This document shows, in pieces, positions 8,782-16,382 of a stretch of DNA of 64,000 bases. The translations under genes and the position numbers were made by a program. Below the pieces are notes generated by a model, which was not told where the DNA came from, searched no databases, and was given only the letters and a program-made list of their open reading frames with translations. The stretch comes from an uncultured Collinsella sp. (GTDB lineage: Bacteria; Actinomycetota; Coriobacteriia; Coriobacteriales; Coriobacteriaceae), in the NCBI GenBank assembly GCA_900758845.1, contig CAAESW010000045.1:5994-69993 (forward strand), given 5' to 3'. The first letter of the stretch is position 1. Each line of letters opens with the position of its first letter.

Positions 8782-8865
8782 CGGCTCCCCGCATTTCGCA
8801 ACCAGCGCAACCGAATCAGGACGCCAAGCTAGGCGGTGAGCGCCGCTCACGCCTGCGTATGTTGA

Positions 8866-9243
8866 GTTTTTACTCCCCATTGCATGCAAAGGCATTTTCG
8901 GCGCACCTGGGGAGTAAATGACGCGGTGGCTTACATGGCGGCACACGGCGGTACCCCGCGGCATTTCCCCTGATTACTCCCGCTTTCCTTGAGACGGTGA
9001 GATTCTTTACTCCCCATTAACGACCTGGGAAAACGCCGCACAGAGACCGTCAAAAGGCCTATTGAGTTCGATTTGAGTTTCAAAGGACCTAAAACGGCCC
9101 CTTTTCGTTCTCGGGGACAAAAATCGCGCGTCTACTCACTCGGGATAAATCCTTACTCCCATTCCTCCGAATACCGCCCCGTGCCTTGCCGTCTCGAAAC
9201 ACGGGGAGTAAATCGCGAAATTGCAGGTGAAAGGGAGTAAATA
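8866..9243. repeat. Seven GGGAGTA repeats in the gene-free zone before guaA
   Basis: No convincing gene lies in 8782-9398. Seven copies of GGGAGTA, most as GGGGAGTAAA, occur on both strands: TTTACTCCCC at 8869-8878, GGGGAGTAAA at 8909-8918, TTACTCCCG at 8974-8982, TTTACTCCCC at 9006-9015, TTACTCCCA at 9153-9161, GGGGAGTAAA at 9203-9212 and AGGGAGTAAA at 9232-9241. The last codons of guaA (minus strand TGG GAG TAG) contain the same GGGAGTA. Arm-type integrase sites or replication iterons are the likely roles. Confidence 0.75.
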
Positions 9244-9247
9244 GCCA

Positions 9248-9283
9248 AAGAAAAAGCCTCCGTTCCGACGCGGGAACAGAGGC
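9248..9283 (-). terminator. Rho-independent terminator reading leftwards
   Basis: On the minus strand an 11-bp stem with one mismatch (GCCTCTGTTCC / GGAACGGAGGC, 9256-9283) is followed by TTTTTCTTT. It can end guaA transcripts that run into the island. Confidence 0.8.
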
Positions 9284-9389
9284 TCGATAATCGGATTTAC
9301 TCACCAATGTCGCTGGCGGCTTTGCCGTGACTCTCGTACAAAACGAAACTCAGCAGCACAGTGCGGCACTCAAAAATACAGGTCAGAAC

Positions 9390-9420
9390 CCTGTCAGACT
9401 ACTCCCACTCGATGGTCGCG
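9390..9420. other. Probable attachment site at the 3' end of guaA
   Basis: The integrase element abuts the last codons of guaA, a gene whose 3' end is a known insertion hot spot for genomic islands. The GGGAGTA core at 9400-9406 is the sequence repeated seven times in the adjacent island DNA. The exact core and the partner site, which should lie left of position 1, cannot be defined from this window. Confidence 0.45.
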
Positions 9421-10997
9421 GGCGGCTTGGACGTGATGTCGTAGCACACGCGGTTGGCGCCGGGAACCTCGGCCACGATACGGCCGGAGATGCGGGCAAG
9501 CACGTCATAGGGCAGCTTGGCCCAGTCGGCAGTCATAGCGTCGCTGGACTCGACGGCACGCAGGATGATCGGGCGCTGGTAGGTGCGCTCGTCGCCCATG
9601 ACGCCGACGGACTTGATGTCGGGCAGGACCGCGAAATACTGCCAGCAGCTGTGCTCGGAGTTGCGCTCGCCGGTCTGCTCAAACAGACGCTGGTTGTAGG
9701 CGTCGAGCTCCTCGCGCACGATGGCGTCGGCGTTCTTGAGAATCTCGAGCTTCTCCTTGTCGACCGCACCGATGATGCGGATGGCAAGACCCGGGCCCGG
9801 GAAAGGCTGGCGGAACACGATGTGACCCGGCAGGCCCAGCGCCAGACCAAGTGCACGGACCTCGTCCTTAAAGAAGTGGTCGAGCGGCTCGATGAGGTCG
9901 AAGTGCACGCCCTCGGGGAACGGGATCAGGTTGTGATGGCTCTTGATGGTGGCCGTCTTGCCGCCCGTCTTGCGAGCGCCGGACTCGATGATGTCGGGGT
10001 AGATGGTGCCCTGAGCCAGGTACTTGACCGGCTTGCCATCGGTCTCGAGCTGCTGAGCAACCGCGAAGAACTCTTTCCAGAACTGCGTACCGATGATACG
10101 GCGCTTCTCCTCGGGCTCGGTCACGCCGGCCAGAAGCTCGGCATAACGGTCCTCGGCGTGAACGTGGATAAAGTCGACGTCAAACTGCTTGGTGAAGACC
10201 TCCTCCACCTGCTCGGGCTCACCCTTGCGCAGCAGACCGTGGTTGATGAACACGCAGGTCATCTGCTTGCCCACGGCACGGGCGCCCAGGGCGGCCACAA
10301 CGGAGGAGTCGACGCCGCCGGACAGGGCCAGAATCACGCGGTCGTCGCCGACCTTCTCGCGAAACTCGGCCGTCATGGTCTCGACCAGGTTGTCCATGCT
10401 CCAGTTGGGCTCCAAGCCGCAGATCTCAAACAGGAAGTTGCTCAGCAGCTGCTGACCGTACTCGGAGTGCTTGACTTCGGGGTGGAACTGCGTGGTGAAG
10501 ATTTTGCGCTCGACGCACTCCATGGCGGCAACCGGGCACACGTCGGTGCTGGCGGTAACGGTAAAGCCCTCGGGCACCTCGGACACGGCGTCGCGATGGC
10601 TCATCCACACGGTCTGCTCCATGGGCGTGGAGTTAAAGAGCTTGGCGCCTGCCGTGCGCGTGATGGTGGCGCGGCCGTACTCGCCCACCTCGGAGTGGCC
10701 GACCTTGCCGCCGAGCGTCACGGCCGTGATCTGATGGCCGTAGCAAAAGCCCAGGACGGGAAGGCCCAGGTCAAAGATGGCGGGATCGATGGACGGAGCG
10801 TCCTCGGCGTACACGGAGGCCGGACCGCCGGAAAGGATGAGCGCAGAGGCGTTCATCTCGCGAATCTCATCGGCCGAGATGTCGCAGGGGACAATCTCGG
10901 AATACACGTTGAGGTCGCGGACGCGACGGGCAATGAGCTGACCGTACTGCGCACCAAAGTCGAGTACGAGGACCTTTGCGGAAGCCTTTTGATCCAT
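9399..10997 (-). CDS. guaA: GMP synthase (glutamine-hydrolysing)
   Basis: The 532-residue enzyme converts XMP, ATP and glutamine to GMP in purine synthesis. The N-terminal class I amidotransferase has the nucleophile in GFCYGHQ and the His-Glu pair in QFHPEVKHSEYG. The ATP pyrophosphatase domain carries the PP-loop LSGGVDSSV, and the C-terminal dimerisation domain ends in the conserved PATIEWE. I start at MDQKASAKVLVLDFG (10997), preceded by GAGGGGGAACC; an upstream in-frame start adds 14 unconserved residues. The reading frame is complete although an island is inserted next to its 3' end, as usual when the insertion restores the stop codon. Confidence 0.97.
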   Translation of the reverse strand: MDQKASAKVLVLDFGAQYGQLIARRVRDLNVYSEIVPCDISADEIREMNASALILSGGPASVYAEDAPSIDPAIFDLGLPVLGFCYGHQITAVTLGGKVGHSEVGEYGRATITRTAGAKLFNSTPMEQTVWMSHRDAVSEVPEGFTVTASTDVCPVAAMECVERKIFTTQFHPEVKHSEYGQQLLSNFLFEICGLEPNWSMDNLVETMTAEFREKVGDDRVILALSGGVDSSVVAALGARAVGKQMTCVFINHGLLRKGEPEQVEEVFTKQFDVDFIHVHAEDRYAELLAGVTEPEEKRRIIGTQFWKEFFAVAQQLETDGKPVKYLAQGTIYPDIIESGARKTGGKTATIKSHHNLIPFPEGVHFDLIEPLDHFFKDEVRALGLALGLPGHIVFRQPFPGPGLAIRIIGAVDKEKLEILKNADAIVREELDAYNQRLFEQTGERNSEHSCWQYFAVLPDIKSVGVMGDERTYQRPIILRAVESSDAMTADWAKLPYDVLARISGRIVAEVPGANRVCYDITSKPPATIEWE

Positions 10998-11264
10998 GGT
11001 TCCCCCTCTTGTTGGCGGGGAGCCGGTGCCCACCCGCATGAATGAACGAAAATAACTTCCATAGTGTACACGTTATATGGGGTTTCTCGTCCCTCGCGGC
11101 CATCAGCGCACGGCAAACGCACGACCTGGGCCCCTATTTGACGGCAATTGAAGTGTTACCAGACGTTACAGATGATGTAATACGTTTGAACATTGAACGC
11201 TCTGTGCCACAATACTGCCGAACGACTCCGCCTCTGCGGCGGCAAATACGATAGGAATAACAGC

Positions 11265-12278
11265 ATGAAGCGCATCCTTCTCATCGCCACGGGCGGCACC
11301 ATCGCATCGACCGAGGACGGCAACGGCCTCTCCCCCGCCCTGACCGGTGAGGAGCTCGCCCAGAGCGTCCCCGAGATCTCGGGCCTCTGCGAGCTCGACG
11401 TGGTGCAGCCCATGAACATCGACAGCACCAATATGCGCCCGAGCGACTGGATGCGCATCCGCGATGTCATCGTCGAGGGTTATGCCGACCACGACGGCTT
11501 CGTGATTCTGCACGGCACCGACACCATGAGCTACACCGCAGCAGCACTTTCCTATCTGATTCAGGACAGCCCCAAGCCCATCGTACTCACCGGCTCGCAA
11601 AAGCCCATGGGCAACCCTTTTACTGATGCCAAACTCAACCTGTACCAGAGCCTGCTCTATGCGCTCGACGAGCACTCGCACGACGTATCGATCGTGTTTG
11701 GCGGCGTCGCCATTGCCGGCACGCGAGCCCGCAAGCAGCGCACCATGAGCTTTAACGCGTTCATTAGCGTCAACTATCCGCCCATTGCCTACATCCGCAA
11801 CGACCGCATCGTGCGCAACGGGCTCCACGGCACTCATCAGGACGAAAACCCGGTGCGTTTCTACGACAGCATCGACCCGCGCGTATTTGTACTCAAGCTT
11901 ACGCCCGGCGTAAACCCGGGCATCCTCGACGCCCTTGCCGATAGCTACGATGCTGTAATCCTTGAGACCTTTGGCATTGGCGGTATTCCCGAGTTTGGCG
12001 AGTCCGGCGAGTCGTTCCAAGAGGCAATTTTCCGCTGGGTCGATTCGGGTCGCACCGTCGTTATGACCACGCAGGTCCCCGAAGAGGGCCTCGATCTGGG
12101 CGTTTATGAGGTCGGCCGTGCTTACGCCGATCATCCGGGCATTCTGCGCGGCGACGACATGACCACCGAGACGCTCGTGGCCAAGACCATGTGGGCACTC
12201 GGCCAGTCACGCGATGCCGCCGAGATCCAGCGCCTGTTCTACAGCCAAGTCAACCACGACCGCATCCCGATGACGTAA
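11265..12278 (+). CDS. ansA: L-asparaginase, type I (cytoplasmic)
   Basis: The 337-residue enzyme hydrolyses asparagine to aspartate and ammonia. The first catalytic threonine lies in ATGGTIAS near the N-terminus, and HGTDTMSYTA holds the second Thr-Asp pair. TGSQKPMG and the C-terminal GIGGIP region fit the type I family. There is no signal peptide, so it is cytoplasmic. I start at ATG 11265 (MKRILLIATGG); the ribosome site AGGAA is weak, and an upstream in-frame ATG adds 24 unlike residues. It is divergent from guaA with 267 bases between them, and no partner gene follows. Confidence 0.93.
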   Translation: MKRILLIATGGTIASTEDGNGLSPALTGEELAQSVPEISGLCELDVVQPMNIDSTNMRPSDWMRIRDVIVEGYADHDGFVILHGTDTMSYTAAALSYLIQDSPKPIVLTGSQKPMGNPFTDAKLNLYQSLLYALDEHSHDVSIVFGGVAIAGTRARKQRTMSFNAFISVNYPPIAYIRNDRIVRNGLHGTHQDENPVRFYDSIDPRVFVLKLTPGVNPGILDALADSYDAVILETFGIGGIPEFGESGESFQEAIFRWVDSGRTVVMTTQVPEEGLDLGVYEVGRAYADHPGILRGDDMTTETLVAKTMWALGQSRDAAEIQRLFYSQVNHDRIPMT

Positions 12279-12320
12279 TCCCTAAGGCAGCTCCACTTAT
12301 CGCAGCCTTAAACGACAGGT

Positions 12321-12564
12321 GGTCCCCCTCGGGCCGTGCAAAAATCGGAGTATTCTGCAATTTCTCCTCCGGAGGCATAGAATCGGCCGATTGTTAGACG
12401 AACTTTTAGGACGAAGGGTCCGTCTAGTAAATATTTATTCCTCATTTTTATTTAGCATGTGGATTAACTACTGCCAAAAAGGCAAAGCCAGCCGCCCGAG
12501 CTACCATCTACGGCTGAGCAGGTGCTGAATACTCGCGATTTTGCACATCGCAACCAGGGGGACC
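12321..12564. repeat. MITE-like element with imperfect terminal inverted repeats
   Basis: The 321 bases between ansA and the next gene are not coding. GGTCCCCCT (12321-12329) followed by GTGCAAAAATCGGAGTATTC (12336-12355) recurs in reverse at 12527-12564 as GAATACTCGCGATTTTGCAC and AGGGGGACC. The arms are about 38 bases with a few gaps and enclose about 165 bases, partly AT-rich. The size and layout resemble a small non-autonomous element. Confidence 0.55.
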
Positions 12565-12599
12565 CGCCCAAAGAGCGTCAAATACAGCGGGGGAACGCC

Positions 12600-12818
12600 C
12601 TATTCGATACCCTCGAGAAGTTCTGACACCGTCATGCCGAGTGCGGGTGCGATCTTAAATAGAACCTTGAGCGTGAAATTTGCCGTCCCATCTTCGATTC
12701 GGTCGAGGTAGGGTCGGCTGATTCCTGTCGCCACACAAAAATCAACCTTGGAGATACCAAGGTCCCTGCGCGTCTCTTCGACCCGCCTGCCAAGAATCTG
12801 TTTCGCACGTTCGTCCAT
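12600..12818 (-). CDS. Small XRE-family regulator
   Basis: The 72-residue protein is almost entirely a Cro/CI helix-turn-helix domain (RRDLGISKVDFCVATGISRPYLDRIEDG) and ends VSELLEGIE. It is divergent from a 129-residue unknown gene, with a perfect palindrome between the two starts, so autoregulation and control of that neighbour are likely. Single-domain XRE proteins of this length can also be antitoxins. Confidence 0.8.
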   Translation of the reverse strand: MDERAKQILGRRVEETRRDLGISKVDFCVATGISRPYLDRIEDGTANFTLKVLFKIAPALGMTVSELLEGIE

Positions 12819-12847
12819 GCAGCCGAGTTTGAAATGGAGCCGAACAT

Positions 12848-12871
12848 AAACGTAAACTATAGTTTACGTTT
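12848..12871. promoter_or_regulatory. Perfect 24-bp palindromic operator
   Basis: The half-site AAACGTAAACTA (12848-12859) is followed directly by its exact reverse complement (12860-12871). It lies 30 bases before the XRE start on one side and 24 bases before the 12895 start on the other, as expected for a dimeric XRE operator governing both promoters. Confidence 0.75.
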
Positions 12872-12894
12872 TGCCGAATACACAGGAGTTTTCT

Positions 12895-13284
12895 ATGTCG
12901 GGTTCTTCGGTCCGCATGTACCGAGCCACGCTTCGCACAAACAGCGCACCGCCCAAGCTCGTCGTCGTTGAAGCAGAATGCCTTTCGCCCGATGAGCGCA
13001 CGGCATTTGCATTGCTATCAAGTCGCGTCGCCGCCGTTCTGATCCCTTGCCCGGCGCAAGGTGAACTTGCCATCCAATGCCAAACGCACAGCTGCCCGCT
13101 CAATCAGGCTGCCGTAATCGCAACCAGCCAACGCGGCCTGCCGCTCCTTCTAGAAGCCGGCATCGCACTCGCCCTTCGTGGCGCCGGATGCGAAAACGAG
13201 GCCGCCGCCGACATGGTCTTTAAACCACGATCGAGCGGCGGCCTCGCAGCAGCCATTGAATATATGTGCAGGCTCGTTGCCTAG
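12895..13284 (+). CDS. Unrecognised 129-residue protein paired with an XRE regulator
   Basis: I do not recognise this protein. It starts at ATG 12895 with CAGGAG just upstream; the frame can be extended only through a TTG inside the palindromic operator. It has six cysteines (LIPCPAQG, IQCQTHSCPLN, GAGCENE, YMCRLVA), several short hydrophobic strands, and a C-terminal FKPRSSGGLAAAIEYM segment. Its promoter contains the 24-bp operator shared with the XRE gene. It ends where the convergent DUF1648 gene ends. Confidence 0.6.
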   Translation: MSGSSVRMYRATLRTNSAPPKLVVVEAECLSPDERTAFALLSSRVAAVLIPCPAQGELAIQCQTHSCPLNQAAVIATSQRGLPLLLEAGIALALRGAGCENEAAADMVFKPRSSGGLAAAIEYMCRLVA

Positions 13285-13668
13285 CTAGAAACCAAGGCCA
13301 AAGCCCGTTCCGGTAATCGCCGAGTACATAAAGTAAACGTTGACCACGTTGAGGAACACACCCGTGATGCAACCGTTGCGCAGGTAGCGCTCGCACACGA
13401 TGCGCGCCATGGCGGCGGAGTCATCATTGTTTTTAGCCTGGCGTCCTGCCGTAAAGTACGTCGCCACGCTCAGCAGCAGGTTGAGCACCGGCAGTGCCAG
13501 CAACTCATAGCTCTTGCCCCAGCGCGTCGCCTCGCCGGCGGCATTAAACTTCGTTGCCACCTCGGGACCAATGTTGGGGATCACAAACGCCGCTACCACC
13601 AGCGGAAGCACTGCAAGCACCAGCAGCGCGATGCCCATGTAGCCGGCTTTTTTGCCATATTTAAACAT
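13285..13668 (-). CDS. DUF1648-type small membrane protein
   Basis: The 127-residue protein has three predicted membrane helices: GIALLVLAVLPLVVAAFVI, LLALPVLNLLLSVATYF and GVFLNVVNVYFMY. Between the first two lies IGPEVATKFNAAGEATRWGKS, the P-x-H/K-F-N-x-x-G-x-x-x-x-W-G-x-K pattern of DUF1648, also found in SdpI-type immunity proteins. Its function is unknown. It lies 11 bases downstream of ychF on the same strand and may be cotranscribed. Confidence 0.7.
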   Translation of the reverse strand: MFKYGKKAGYMGIALLVLAVLPLVVAAFVIPNIGPEVATKFNAAGEATRWGKSYELLALPVLNLLLSVATYFTAGRQAKNNDDSAAMARIVCERYLRNGCITGVFLNVVNVYFMYSAITGTGFGLGF

Positions 13669-13679
13669 ATGCGTCGTCC

Positions 13680-14756
13680 TTACACGTTAAAGCGGAAGTG
13701 CACGACGTCGCCATCGGCCATGACATAGTCCTTGCCCTCAATGCGCAGCTTGCCGGCGGCCTTGGCGCCCTGCTCGCCGCCGAGCTCGATGTAGTCGTCG
13801 TAGCCAATAACCTCGGCCTTAATAAAGCCGCGTTCAAAATCGGTGTGGATGACGCCGGCGGCCTGCGGGGCGGTCGCGCCCTGACGCACCGTCCAGGCCT
13901 TGACCTCCATCTCGCCGGCCGTAAAGAACGACTGCAGACCGAGCAGCTTATAGGCCGCCTGCGCGAGCACGTCCAGGCCGGGCTGCTCCAGGCCCAGGCT
14001 CTCCAGATAATCGGCGGCATCCTCGGGATCGAGCTCGGAAAGCTCGGCCTCGATCTTGGCGCAAATCGGCAGCGGCTTGACACCATCGATGGGTGCCAGG
14101 TCGTCGTTGAGCATGTCCTCGTCCACGTTGGCCACATACAGGATGGGCTTCATGGTGAGCAGGAACAGGCCCTTGGCGGCAGCACGCTCCTCGTCGGTCA
14201 TCTCCATGGATGCGGCGCGCTTGCCCTCGTTGAGCCAGGCAAGCAGGCGCTTGGCCACCTCGAACTTGGGCATGAGCTCCTTGTCGCGCTTGGCCTCCTT
14301 CTCGAGCTTGGGCAGCTGCTTCTCGAGCGTGCCCATGTCGGCCAGGATGAGCTCGGTCATGATGGTGTCGGCATCGCCGGCGGGGTCGACGAACTCGCCC
14401 GTGCGGCCCACCTCACGCATGACGTTGGGGTCCTTAAAGTAGCGCACGACCTCGCAGATGGCATCGGTCTCGCGGATGTTTGCCAAGAACTGGTTGCCCA
14501 GGCCCTCGCCCTCGTTAGCGCCCTTCACCAGACCTGCAATGTCGACAAACTCGACCGTCGCCGGCACAATGCGACCGGGGTTGACGATGTCGGCAAGCTT
14601 TTGCAGGCGGCTATCGGGCACATCGACGATACCCACGTTGGGGTCGATCGTGGCAAACGGGTAGTTGGCGGCAAGGCCGGTCTTTTTGGTAAGCGCGGTG
14701 AACAGCGTCGACTTGCCCACGTTGGGCAGGCCCACGATACCGATGGAAAGGGACAC
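13680..14756 (-). CDS. ychF: Ribosome-associated ATPase/GTPase YchF (OLA1 family)
   Basis: The 358-residue P-loop protein has GLPNVGKSTLF (G1), DIAGLVKGA (G3), the coiled-coil insertion (EKQLPKLEKEAKRDKE) and a C-terminal TGS domain ending DGDVVHFRFNV. YchF binds ribosomes and hydrolyses ATP, with roles in stress response and start-site choice in other bacteria. The start is GTG 14756, with AAAGGAGC four bases upstream; the open frame extends further up but without homology. Length and motifs are normal for the family. Confidence 0.95.
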   Translation of the reverse strand: MSLSIGIVGLPNVGKSTLFTALTKKTGLAANYPFATIDPNVGIVDVPDSRLQKLADIVNPGRIVPATVEFVDIAGLVKGANEGEGLGNQFLANIRETDAICEVVRYFKDPNVMREVGRTGEFVDPAGDADTIMTELILADMGTLEKQLPKLEKEAKRDKELMPKFEVAKRLLAWLNEGKRAASMEMTDEERAAAKGLFLLTMKPILYVANVDEDMLNDDLAPIDGVKPLPICAKIEAELSELDPEDAADYLESLGLEQPGLDVLAQAAYKLLGLQSFFTAGEMEVKAWTVRQGATAPQAAGVIHTDFERGFIKAEVIGYDDYIELGGEQGAKAAGKLRIEGKDYVMADGDVVHFRFNV

Positions 14757-14800
14757 GACAGCTCCTTTTGGTGCAGGTACTTCAAACCGTATAAGTATAA

Positions 14801-14842
14801 CGCCGCCGCAGCATCCGGGCGAATCCGGACACCGCGGCGGCG
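14801..14842 (-). terminator. Strong hairpin after the GH4 gene
   Basis: On the minus strand CGCCGCCGCG pairs with TGCGGCGGCG, with a second inner GTCCGG/CCGGAT stem, followed by TTATACTTATA. It lies between the GH4 stop and the ychF start and probably ends the sugar operon. Confidence 0.6.
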
Positions 14843-14883
14843 CAAATGAAGCAGAGATGCGTGAGAGTTCGAGACAGTAGTCC

Positions 14884-16227
14884 TTACTTAAGCTCGGGCC
14901 AGAAATCCTTGTTGGCCTCGATGAGCTCGTCCAGGATCTGCTTGGCAACGCTCGCCGAAGGAATGGTCTTGGAGAGCGTGAGTGCCTGCCAGAGCTTCTG
15001 GTAGCTGCCCTCGACCCAAGCCTGGACAACGAGCTTCTCGACGGAAACCTGCTGCTCCATCAGGCCCTTCTGGAACTGCGGGATCGGGCCCTGGCAGATC
15101 TTCTCAAAGCCGTTGGAACCGACGATGCAAGGCACCTCGACCATGGCCGTCGGGTCGAAGTTGGGCACAGCGCCATCGTTGGGGACGATCAGCAGGAAGC
15201 GCTCGAGCGTGTTCTCGGCCAGTGCGCAGGCAAGGTCGACGATGTAGTTGGCATGCACATCCGGCTCAAAGCCGCCGTCCTTGGCAGTACCCTTGGCGAT
15301 GATGTCGCGGCAAGCGCCAAAGACCTTCTTCTCGCGGCCGTCCATAACCTCATTGGCGCGAGTGTAGTTGGGGTCAGACGTCTCGACAACATAGTCCGGG
15401 TACAGGTAGTACTTGAGGTAGGTATTGGGAATCGTCTCGGGATCGACAGCATAGACATCCTTGGCCTTGCCGAAGGTGTGAATCCAGCTCTCCTCGACAT
15501 GCTGCTCCTTACCGGCCTCGTGCTCGATGCCGTCCAGGTAGCCGTTCTTAGCCATGTGCTCCTTAATCTGCGGCATGAGGTCGTTGCCGTCCTTGTCGTA
15601 GATCTTGCTCCACCAACCAAAGTGGTTGAGGCCGTAGTAGCTATACTGCAGCTCGCGACGATCCTTGATGCCGCACATACGGCTCATCTTATCCATGAGG
15701 TCGATCGGCATGTCGCAGATGTTGATGATGCGGCTGTTGGGGCGCAGCACGCGGCAGGCCTCGGCGACGATGGCCGCGGGGTTGGAGTAGTTGAGCATCC
15801 AGGCGTTGGGGCTGTACTTCTCCATGTAGTCGAGGATCTCGATGACACCACCGATGGAGCGCATGCCGTAAGCGATACCGCCGGCACCGCAGGTCTCTTG
15901 GCCAACGCAGCCGTACTTGAGAGGAATCTTCTCGTCGAGCTCACGCATGGCGTACAGGCCGACGCGGATGTGAGCAAGCACGAAGTCGGTCCCGGTGAAT
16001 GCGGTCTCGGGGTCGGTGGTGTAGCTAAACTCAACCTCGGGGGCGTTCTCGTGGAAGTAGATCTCGCAGGCCTTTGCCACGATCTCCTGGCGCTCGGCGT
16101 TGTTGTCGTAGAAGGTCACCTTGTTGACCGGGAAGCGGTCACGCTCCTCAAGCAGCATCAGAGCGATGCCCGGGGTGAAGGTAGAGCCACCGCCGGCAAT
16201 GGTCACGGCATAGTTTTTCTTGGACAT
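14884..16227 (-). CDS. GH4 6-phospho-alpha-glucosidase (GlvA/MalH-like)
   Basis: The 447-residue enzyme has the NAD-binding GGGSTFTPG at residues 12-20 and the metal ligands Cys171 (NICDMP) and His202 (GLNHFGW) of family GH4. GH4 enzymes cleave phosphorylated disaccharides by a redox mechanism needing NAD and Mn. VGQETCGAGGIAYGMRSIG is typical of the GlvA/MalH branch, which cuts 6'-phosphates of maltose and related alpha-glucosides to glucose 6-phosphate. GAGGAGG precedes the ATG. It lies 155 bases downstream of the PTS permease gene, with a hairpin in the gap, so both are probably one operon. Confidence 0.88.
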   Translation of the reverse strand: MSKKNYAVTIAGGGSTFTPGIALMLLEERDRFPVNKVTFYDNNAERQEIVAKACEIYFHENAPEVEFSYTTDPETAFTGTDFVLAHIRVGLYAMRELDEKIPLKYGCVGQETCGAGGIAYGMRSIGGVIEILDYMEKYSPNAWMLNYSNPAAIVAEACRVLRPNSRIINICDMPIDLMDKMSRMCGIKDRRELQYSYYGLNHFGWWSKIYDKDGNDLMPQIKEHMAKNGYLDGIEHEAGKEQHVEESWIHTFGKAKDVYAVDPETIPNTYLKYYLYPDYVVETSDPNYTRANEVMDGREKKVFGACRDIIAKGTAKDGGFEPDVHANYIVDLACALAENTLERFLLIVPNDGAVPNFDPTAMVEVPCIVGSNGFEKICQGPIPQFQKGLMEQQVSVEKLVVQAWVEGSYQKLWQALTLSKTIPSASVAKQILDELIEANKDFWPELK

Positions 16228-16324
16228 GATGTCCTCCTCATTCTGGCCGCTTGCTCAATCCATCCCCGTACGCGGCCTGCACGGTTTGGAATTGTTACCT
16301 AGAAGTGGAGTTTTTTATCTCTAG

Positions 16325-16364
16325 AATCGGCCTTGCGGTGCATACCGGCTCTGCAAGGCCGATT
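16325..16364 (-). promoter_or_regulatory. Intercistronic hairpin between PTS and GH4 genes
   Basis: AATCGGCCTTGC at 16325-16336 and its exact reverse complement at 16353-16364 form a 12-bp stem with a 16-base loop. On the minus strand TAGAGATAAAAAAC follows. It may be a partial terminator or an mRNA-stabilising stem that sets PTS versus GH4 expression. Confidence 0.6.
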
Positions 16365-16382
16365 GTTTCGATGGACGATGGT

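Noticed and set aside
9089..9307. A 72-residue minus-strand gene in the guaA-proximal gene-free zone
   Set aside because: It spans the terminator and several GGGAGTA repeats and has no recognisable product or ribosome site.
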